Shown here: one piece after another, positions 7,655 to 13,592 of the stretch
Layout of the letters: each line of letters starts with the position of its first letter
Numbering within the stretch: position 1 is the stretch's first letter
Assembly (NCBI GenBank): GCA_018262455.1
Contig: JAGSPR010000146.1
Coordinates: 1 to 13,592, forward strand
Direction: 5' to 3'
DNA: 13,592 nt
From: Deltaproteobacteria bacterium
Lineage (GTDB): Bacteria; Myxococcota; Polyangia; Haliangiales; Haliangiaceae
The notes under the pieces: model-generated
What the model was told of the DNA's origin: nothing
What the model saw: only the letters and a program-made list of their open reading frames with translations
Databases searched by the model: none
Made by a program: the position numbers and the translations under genes

Positions 7655-8632
7655 ATGTCGACGACCGGTTCTCCCAGCACGGCACTCCCCTACGCGGAGC
7701 ACGACAAGCTCGGTCCCTTCGGGAGCCACGGCTCTGCACTGCACGATCCGGTCGAGCTCCGCGCACGGCTGGTCGGCGAGTTCGTGTCGGCGGTGCACTC
7801 CGCGCGCGATGCAGCACACGCGGTCGACCAAGGCGCCGCCGTGGCCGTCCACGATTGTCGCAAGGCGCTGCGCCGGGCGCGCGCGGTGCTGGTGATGGTC
7901 GCCAGCTCGCTCCCCAGGAACGAGCGCCGCGCCGTGAAGGTCGCGCTCCAGGAGGCCCGCCGGTCGCTCTCGACGATGCGCGATCACTCGGTCGCCCCGG
8001 AGGCGCTCGGCCAGCTCCAGCTCGCGGACGAGGACCGCGCCACTGCCAAGCGCGTGCTCGACAACGCGGCGGAGGCGATCCCGCCGGTCAGCGAGATCAA
8101 GCAGCTCCTCGGCGAGGCCGCGGCGCGGGCCGCGGCGCAGGCCGAAGCGCTCCAGGCCGCGCTGCCCGCCAAGCTCGACTGGACCGACATCCTCGATGGC
8201 ATCCGTCGCGTCTACGGGGAGGCCCGCCGGGCGCGCCGCGCGGCGAAGCGGTCGAAGGCCTCGTTCCACACCTGGCGCCGCCGCAGCAAGGAGCTCGCCT
8301 TCACGCTCGACTTCGTCGCCAAGCATGCCGGACCGCGCGCCGCCGCGATCTACGAGGAGATCGACGGCGTCACCGACCTGCTGGGCTCCGCGGTGGACCT
8401 GATCATGTTGCGGGAGTTCGTCGCGACGCATGGCCAGGGCATCCCCGCCGCCGAGATCGCGCACCTGCGCGGCTCGCTCGAGCTCCATCTCGACGATCTG
8501 ATGTCGATCTCGCGCGAGGAGTCCCGCGACGCCTTCGCGATGAGGCCCAGGAAGTTCGCGCGCCGGCTCGCGAAGTGCGTGAAGCGCGATCTCACGCCGC
8601 CGGACGACGTCAACGGCGAGCCCACGGACTGA
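7655..8632 (+). CDS. CHAD-domain protein, predicted polyphosphate-binding
   Basis: A 325-residue, strongly helical, Arg/Lys-rich protein with the hallmarks of a CHAD domain (conserved histidine alpha-helical domain). The first signature is VHDCRKALRRARA at residues 65-77 (His66). The second is FHTWRRRSKELAFTLDF at 204-220 (His205). A further STMRDHS (His111) sits in the first half, and the two halves look like the usual tandem helical repeat. CHAD domains bind inorganic polyphosphate through a basic surface channel and localise to polyphosphate granules. Here the domain occurs without a CYTH triphosphatase partner. The ATG at 7655 is preferred over a TTG four codons earlier. The neighbour on the other strand is a polyphosphate kinase 2, which strongly supports a role in polyphosphate handling. 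No signal peptide is present, so it should be cytoplasmic. Confidence 0.87.
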   Translation: MSTTGSPSTALPYAEHDKLGPFGSHGSALHDPVELRARLVGEFVSAVHSARDAAHAVDQGAAVAVHDCRKALRRARAVLVMVASSLPRNERRAVKVALQEARRSLSTMRDHSVAPEALGQLQLADEDRATAKRVLDNAAEAIPPVSEIKQLLGEAAARAAAQAEALQAALPAKLDWTDILDGIRRVYGEARRARRAAKRSKASFHTWRRRSKELAFTLDFVAKHAGPRAAAIYEEIDGVTDLLGSAVDLIMLREFVATHGQGIPAAEIAHLRGSLELHLDDLMSISREESRDAFAMRPRKFARRLAKCVKRDLTPPDDVNGEPTD

Positions 8633-8655
8633 GCCACCCCGAGGGCGCGGCGTGC

Positions 8656-8661
8656 TAGCTT
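8656..8661 (+). promoter_or_regulatory. Candidate extended -10 box TGC-TAGCTT for the polyamine operon
   Basis: TAGCTT matches TANNNT, is preceded by TG in the extended -10 position (8653-8654), and ends eight bases before the ATG at 8670. The predicted transcription start falls at or within two bases of the ATG, giving an essentially leaderless mRNA; no Shine-Dalgarno is present. It lies in the 37-base gap after the CHAD gene, so the polyamine genes probably have their own promoter. Confidence 0.45.
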
Positions 8662-8669
8662 GCGCCCCC

Positions 8670-9857
8670 ATGTCGAAGGTCCTCATCATTGGCGCCGGAG
8701 GCGTCGGCGGTGTCGTCGCTCACAAGGCGGCGATGGAACGTGACGCGTTCAGCGAGGTCATGCTCGCGAGCCGACGGCTCTCGAGCTGCGAGAAGCTCGC
8801 CCGCGAGATCGAGCAGATGCACGGTCGGAAGATCCGCACCGCGCAGGTCGACGCCGACAACGTCGAGCAGACCACGAAGCTGCTCCGCGAATTCCAGCCC
8901 AAGCTGGTCATCAACGTCGCGCTGCCCTACCAGGACCTCCACATCATGGACGCGTGCCTCGCGGCCGGCGTCGACTACCTCGACACCGCGAACTACGAGC
9001 CGCTCGACGTCGCGAAGTTCGAGTACAGCTGGCAGTGGGCGTACCAGGACCGGTTCGCGAAGGCCGGCCGGATGGCGGTGCTCGGCTCCGGCTTCGACCC
9101 GGGCGTCACCAACGTGTACTGCGCCTACATCCAGAAGCACTTGCTCGACGAGCTGCACTACGTCGATATCGTCGACTGCAATGGCGGCTCGCACGGCAAG
9201 GCGTTCGCGACCAACTTCAACCCCGAGATCAACATCCGCGAGATCACCGCACGCGGGCGCTACTGGGAGAATGGCGAGTGGAAGGAGACTGACCCGCTCA
9301 GCGTGTCCAAGATCTTCGACTACCCGGGCGTCGGCGAGCGCAACAGCTTCCTGCTCTACCACGAGGAGCTCGAGTCGCTCGCGAAGAACCTGAAGGGCCT
9401 GAAGCGGATCCGGTTCTGGATGACGTTCGGCGAGTCCTACCTCAAGCACCTCGAGGTGATGCAGAACATCGGCATCACGCGGATCGACGAGGTCGAGTAC
9501 GAGGGCCAGAAGATCGTGCCGATCAAGTTCTTGCGCGCCCTGCTCCCCGACCCGGCGTCGCTCGCGGCGAACTACACCGGCAAGACGTCGATCGGCGTGC
9601 TCGCCGAAGGCATCAAGGACGGCAAGCCGAAGCGCTACTTCGTCTACAACATCTGCGACCACGCGGAGACCTACAAGGAGGTCCGCGCGCAGGCCGTCTC
9701 GTACACCACCGGCGTGCCGGCCGTGACCGGCGCGGTGATGATGGCAACCGGCCAGTGGAAGGGCGCCGGCGTGTTCAACATGGAGCAGCTCGATCCCGAT
9801 CCGTTCCTCGCGGATGTCGCCAAGCGCGGGTTGCCCTGGCACGTCGAGGAGCGGTAG
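8670..9857 (+). CDS. Carboxynorspermidine/carboxyspermidine dehydrogenase (saccharopine dehydrogenase family)
   Basis: A 395-residue NAD(P)H-dependent enzyme of the saccharopine dehydrogenase-like family. It begins with a Rossmann fold, VLIIGAGGVGGVVAH, with the glycine-rich loop at Gly8, Gly10 and Gly13. Further blocks are NVALPYQDLHIMDACLAAGVDYLDTANYE and GSGFDPGVTN (139-148), typical of this branch. In the alternative polyamine pathway it condenses aspartate beta-semialdehyde with 1,3-diaminopropane or putrescine to give carboxynorspermidine or carboxyspermidine. The assignment over other saccharopine dehydrogenase-like proteins rests mainly on the next gene, the matching decarboxylase, which starts 4 bases after this stop. 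Which diamine is used cannot be read from the sequence. The ATG at 8670 starts the Rossmann strand directly, so the frame upstream of it is ignored. Cytoplasmic. Confidence 0.92.
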   Translation: MSKVLIIGAGGVGGVVAHKAAMERDAFSEVMLASRRLSSCEKLAREIEQMHGRKIRTAQVDADNVEQTTKLLREFQPKLVINVALPYQDLHIMDACLAAGVDYLDTANYEPLDVAKFEYSWQWAYQDRFAKAGRMAVLGSGFDPGVTNVYCAYIQKHLLDELHYVDIVDCNGGSHGKAFATNFNPEINIREITARGRYWENGEWKETDPLSVSKIFDYPGVGERNSFLLYHEELESLAKNLKGLKRIRFWMTFGESYLKHLEVMQNIGITRIDEVEYEGQKIVPIKFLRALLPDPASLAANYTGKTSIGVLAEGIKDGKPKRYFVYNICDHAETYKEVRAQAVSYTTGVPAVTGAVMMATGQWKGAGVFNMEQLDPDPFLADVAKRGLPWHVEER

Positions 9858-9861
9858 CTCC

Positions 9862-11046
<1,185 letters not shown>

Positions 11047-11048
11047 CA

Positions 11049-11066
11049 CCGGCCAGCGAGGCCAGG
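11049..11066. terminator. Weak GC hairpin between convergent genes
   Basis: GGCC (11051-11054) pairs with GGCC (11060-11063) around a 5-base loop, extended by CC (11049-11050) with GG (11065-11066) across one bulge. It occupies the 33-base gap between the convergent decarboxylase and vWA genes. No T tract follows on either strand, so termination function is a guess from position. Confidence 0.25.
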
Positions 11067-11079
11067 ACCGCGCGCGCAA

Positions 11080-12444
11080 CTAGAGCAGTCGGCAGCGCAT
11101 CCGGGTGGCGGTCGCCGGATCGACGGGCTCGGCGCGCTCCACGCTGAGCTTGAGGTGATCGGCCGCCGGGCAGATCGTCAGATTGGGCTGGAGCCGCCAG
11201 CATGGGCTCGTCGGATCGGGCCCGCACGGCTCGATCGGAATCGCCGTGCCGCCCAGCAAGTCCTCGACGACACAGTCGACCTGGGGTCCCGGTTGATCGG
11301 GGTCGATGTCGACGACCGGCACCGTCACGCACGGGTTGCCGACCGTGCGCAGCACGAGCTGACCAAGCTGCTGGAACGGACCCGTCAGATCGGACTGACA
11401 GATCGACGAGAATGCGGAGCGATCGGGGAACAGATCGAAGAATGCCTTCATGCGCACCGCCGGATCGGCGACTTCGAGCGCGCCGGCGCGGTTGAACGAG
11501 CACGAGTGCGTGAGTGTCGGAACGGGCGCCCCGCCTTGAGGAGGGATGTCCAGCTCGATCGCGACCGGCTGCGGATCGCCCACGATGCCGCCGACGAACA
11601 CGTTGCGGGGATCCGGCTTGAGCCCGGCGAGGAACGCGTGAAAGCCAACCACATCGTCGACGAACATCGAGGTCGCGCTCGCCGTGCACCGATCCTTGAC
11701 TCCGACCGCGTTCATCGCCGCCGGATCCTGGCCATCGACCTCACAGGTCACGCCGAACCTCGTACACCGGAACGAGGCCAGCGGACCAAACAGCATGTCA
11801 GCGGGCCCCAGGATCGCGGGATCCTTGACCGAGCAGTCATCCTCGTCGGTCAGGAACACCACGCCGAGCAGCGCGGTGGGGCGGAGAAAGCCCGGGTTCG
11901 CGGCTGGCTGGAGCGCGGCCCTCATCGCGGCGAGCGATTGCTCGAACCCACACCCTCTGGAGCCGAGCCGCACCATCTGGCCGAACACGGTCGCAAGGTC
12001 GCCGGTGTAGTTCGTCAGGCGCGTTCCGTCGGGTTGCCTGGTGTCGCTGAGGAAGGTCCCGGTGACCGGAGACATGCCGACGAGGAGCTTGCCGTCATCA
12101 CCGAAGTTCGCACATCCGCCGTTCCCGATGCTCCCGATCGGCGGCGCCGGATTCGCGGGGCCGCTGCCAGACGTGCCCATGTCCGTGCTGACCACGCCGA
12201 GGTGCAAGTTGGGCAGCTCGTCTTCACCCGCGCGCAGCTGCTCGAGGAACTTCGGGAAGTCGGTCGCGAAACTCTGCTGCTTGGGGTCCATCGCGGCCGA
12301 GTTGTCGATCACGAAGAGCAGGTCCAGATCGCGGTTCGGCACCGCCGGCAGCTCGAGCACGGTCTCGAATTCCCGGTAGTGCACCTCGGGCACGCTGCAG
12401 GCCGCGACGCAGAGCATCGCCAATCCCAGATCCCGTGACCGCAT
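11080..12444 (-). CDS. von Willebrand factor A-like surface lipoprotein
   Basis: A 454-residue lipoprotein with a signal peptide ending at Cys16 (MRSRDLGLAMLCVAAC). The vWA-like domain starts near residue 40 with DLLFVIDNSAAM, where Asp47 and Ser49 correspond to the start of a MIDAS metal site. The third position is Ala51 instead of the usual Ser. Later blocks NLHLGVVSTDMG, GCGFEQSLAAMRAAL and GVVFLTDEDDCS match a vWA family that is abundant in Myxococcota. The protein is Cys-rich, especially toward the C-terminus, fitting disulfide bonding outside the cytoplasm. The ATG overlaps the stop of the upstream TPR/PEGA-like gene by one base (TGATG) and has a strong Shine-Dalgarno (12450-12456), so the two are translationally coupled. 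Likely role is adhesion or protein-protein contact at the cell surface; ligand unknown. Confidence 0.85.
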   Translation of the reverse strand: MRSRDLGLAMLCVAACSVPEVHYREFETVLELPAVPNRDLDLLFVIDNSAAMDPKQQSFATDFPKFLEQLRAGEDELPNLHLGVVSTDMGTSGSGPANPAPPIGSIGNGGCANFGDDGKLLVGMSPVTGTFLSDTRQPDGTRLTNYTGDLATVFGQMVRLGSRGCGFEQSLAAMRAALQPAANPGFLRPTALLGVVFLTDEDDCSVKDPAILGPADMLFGPLASFRCTRFGVTCEVDGQDPAAMNAVGVKDRCTASATSMFVDDVVGFHAFLAGLKPDPRNVFVGGIVGDPQPVAIELDIPPQGGAPVPTLTHSCSFNRAGALEVADPAVRMKAFFDLFPDRSAFSSICQSDLTGPFQQLGQLVLRTVGNPCVTVPVVDIDPDQPGPQVDCVVEDLLGGTAIPIEPCGPDPTSPCWRLQPNLTICPAADHLKLSVERAEPVDPATATRMRCRLL

Positions 12445-13484
12445 CAGAACCTCCCCAGGACAGAGACCCCGGTCTCACCGGGCGCGACCCGCGGCACGAT
12501 GGAGACGTGCCCCGCCTCCGCTGGCTTGCCGGTGAGCCACAGCACGGCCGCGCCGACGATTGCCGCGCCGCCGAGACCGAACGCAAGGTTCGCCACGAAT
12601 GCGCGATCGTGGCCCGACTTCGTCAGCGCCGTCGCCCGAGCGGCGTTCACGCACTCGATCGCCGGATCCGGACAAAGATCCTCGGCATCGGTCTGTTTGC
12701 CACGTGCGGACACGCCGAACACCGCGCCGACGACCACGCCAGCGACGCCGACCCCGGCCGCGGTGATCGAAAGCTTGCGCCGCATGGTCAACCCGCCACG
12801 TGCAGGCTCGACGATCGGGCGGGCCGGAGGCGCCACGGGCCTCCCCGGCGGGACCGGAGTCCGGATCGGTGTCGGATCCGGACGCAACGGAGGGTTGGGA
12901 GGGGGCGCTGGCTCGAGCTTCGGGATCTCGACCGTCTTGATGTCACGCTCGGATGCGATCACGACCGTGGTGCTCCAGGGTGCGACGCCCGGGGCACGCG
13001 CGAGGACCTTGTACGTCCCACCATCGACCGGCAGCTTCGTGTTCCACGTCGCCGGGTCGACCACGTCACCATCGCGCAAGAGCTCGAGCCCTGCCACGCG
13101 ACGATCCGGCGTGACCGCGAACTGGATCGAGGACAGCCGCGCCTCGAGCTTGCTCGCGCGATCGAGGGCGACCTTGTGGAGCTGCTTGGTCGCGCCGTCC
13201 GAGGCCGAGCGGGTCTGGCGCTCGGCGTCGAGGAACAGCCCCCACGAGGTCGCGAGCTGCCCGTTCTTCTCGCGACAGTTCGCCTGGTTCATCCGCGTCG
13301 AGATCGTCGGCTCGAGCTTCTCGCTCGCATCGAATGCGGCGCATGCCTCGGCCGTCTTGCCGGTGCCCATGAGCTCCTTGCCACGGCGAAACAACATCTC
13401 GGCCTGGGCGCTGGCGCCCGACGGCTGTGCGGCGGCATACGACGTCGCGAGGATCAGGATGGAGAGGGACAGGTTGCGGATCAT
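12444..13484 (-). CDS. TPR/PEGA-like membrane-anchored protein
   Basis: A 346-residue protein with a Sec signal peptide (cleavage likely after AAA, near residue 19). Residues about 24-115 are helical and TPR-like (EMLFRRGKELMGTGKTAEACAAFDASEKLEP, then STRMNQANCREKNGQLATSW). Residues about 117-190 are beta-rich and PEGA-like. A long proline-rich linker (191-230) follows. Two hydrophobic segments (about 239-258 and 297-317) then flank a short loop with Cys271 and Cys278, which could form a disulfide. This architecture is common in Myxococcota and its function is not established. The start codon follows the upstream gene's stop by 5 bases, with GAGG (13488-13491) as ribosome-binding site. Its own stop overlaps the vWA start. 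The linker probably spans the periplasm between membrane anchor and TPR head. Confidence 0.82.
   Translation of the reverse strand: MIRNLSLSILILATSYAAAQPSGASAQAEMLFRRGKELMGTGKTAEACAAFDASEKLEPTISTRMNQANCREKNGQLATSWGLFLDAERQTRSASDGATKQLHKVALDRASKLEARLSSIQFAVTPDRRVAGLELLRDGDVVDPATWNTKLPVDGGTYKVLARAPGVAPWSTTVVIASERDIKTVEIPKLEPAPPPNPPLRPDPTPIRTPVPPGRPVAPPARPIVEPARGGLTMRRKLSITAAGVGVAGVVVGAVFGVSARGKQTDAEDLCPDPAIECVNAARATALTKSGHDRAFVANLAFGLGGAAIVGAAVLWLTGKPAEAGHVSIVPRVAPGETGVSVLGRF
12450..12456 (-). promoter_or_regulatory. Shine-Dalgarno GGGGAGG for the vWA lipoprotein
   Basis: On the minus strand GGGGAGG ends five bases before the ATG at 12444, inside the last codons of the TPR/PEGA-like gene. It supports this start and independent re-initiation at the TGATG overlap. 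Confidence 0.65.
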
Positions 13485-13489
13485 GTTCC

Positions 13490-13592
13490 TCAGCGGTGAT
13501 CGGGGATGCCATCGCCGTCGGTGTCTCCGGTCGTCACCGAGCCCGGATTGGCCGGCTTGGTCGGCCTGGTCGGCCTGGTCGGCCTGGTCGGC
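13490..13592 (-). CDS. C-terminus of a protein with Pro-Thr-Arg repeats and a TSP3-type calcium loop (partial)
   Basis: The last 33 codons of a minus-strand gene that continues beyond the window. The visible part is a Pro-Thr-Arg repeat followed by PTKPANPGSVTTGDTDGDGIPDHR and a TGA stop. DTDGDGIPD is the calcium-binding signature of thrombospondin type 3 repeats, here ending almost at the C-terminus. Such loops are frequent in secreted and outer-membrane proteins of Myxococcota, often next to OmpA-like or adhesive domains. The stop lies 5 bases before the TPR/PEGA-like ATG, so this should be the first visible gene of a three-gene operon. The alternative frame through the repeat joins the TPR gene in frame but gives low-complexity Ala-Asp-Gln followed by an Arg-rich stretch, and is less plausible. 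Confidence 0.6.
   Translation of the reverse strand, partial: PTRPTRPTRPTKPANPGSVTTGDTDGDGIPDHR
13552..13592. repeat. 9-base tandem repeat TCGGCCTGG
   Basis: Three perfect units from 13561 to 13587, a partial unit cut by the window edge, and a degenerate unit just before 13561. The unit is three codons long, so copy-number change would keep frame. On the minus strand it encodes Pro-Thr-Arg repeats of the partial CDS. Full length is unknown. Confidence 0.85.

Noticed and set aside
7355..8689. 444-codon minus-strand open frame across the CHAD gene and intergenic region
   Set aside because: It spans the divergent promoter region and overlaps two well-supported genes in other frames; composition is that of a GC-bias shadow.
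11155..12438. 427-codon plus-strand open frame opposite the vWA gene
   Set aside because: It is an Arg-rich, low-complexity antisense frame of the kind produced by strong third-position GC bias. The minus-strand gene has a signal peptide, family motifs and a ribosome-binding site.
12435..13499. 354-codon plus-strand open frame opposite the TPR/PEGA-like gene
   Set aside because: Arg/Asp-rich antisense frame without motifs; the minus-strand product has a signal peptide, TPR-like region and two membrane segments.
13552..13592. Tandem repeat as a CRISPR array or replication iteron
   Set aside because: The units are 9 bases with no spacers and are in frame with a coding sequence, so it is a simple coding tandem repeat.

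Overview
This is high-GC DNA (about two-thirds G+C by eye), gene-dense, with nearly every gene ending in or beginning within a few bases of its neighbour. The mix of proteins suggests a myxobacterium or close relative (phylum Myxococcota). It includes many lipoproteins, a metzincin-type secreted protease, a von Willebrand A lipoprotein with the LTDEDDCS block, a TPR/PEGA-like membrane protein, and a beta-propeller lipoprotein with an Ig-like N-terminus. The taxonomic call is inference from gene content, because no rRNA or marker gene is present. No tRNA, rRNA, insertion sequence, integrase, phage gene or CRISPR array was seen. There is no gene-free stretch longer than about 100 bases.

Layout. 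Bases 1-3535 (+): a two-gene unit with a secreted metzincin-like protease lipoprotein, then an exported SSP411/YyaL-type protein (thioredoxin-like CHWC domain plus alpha/alpha barrel). It converges, with 4 bases between stops, on a minus-strand lipoprotein (3540-5282) that combines an Ig-like domain, PD40/TolB-like propeller repeats and one CVACH haem-type motif. That gene is divergent from a plus-strand pair (5350-6632): a YtnP-like metallo-beta-lactamase-fold hydrolase and a small lipoprotein.

Bases 6669-8632 hold a divergent polyphosphate module. A PPK2 polyphosphate:nucleotide phosphotransferase lies on the minus strand and a CHAD-domain protein on the plus strand. They share a 98-base intergenic region with a duplicated 11-base element. 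Next comes a plus-strand polyamine operon (8670-11046): carboxy(nor)spermidine dehydrogenase followed after 4 bases by carboxy(nor)spermidine decarboxylase.

Bases 11080-13592 (-) are a three-gene surface-protein operon read from the right edge. It has the C-terminus of a protein ending in a Pro-Thr-Arg repeat and a TSP3-type calcium-binding loop, then a TPR/PEGA-like membrane protein, then the vWA lipoprotein whose start overlaps the preceding stop by one base.

No wholly new system stands out. The points most worth follow-up are the PPK2/CHAD pair and its shared repeat, the haem motif inside a propeller lipoprotein, the pairing of an exported CHWC protein with a Cys-rich secreted protease, and a recurring TANNNT box 5-8 bases upstream of the start codon in four transcription units that lack a clear Shine-Dalgarno sequence.
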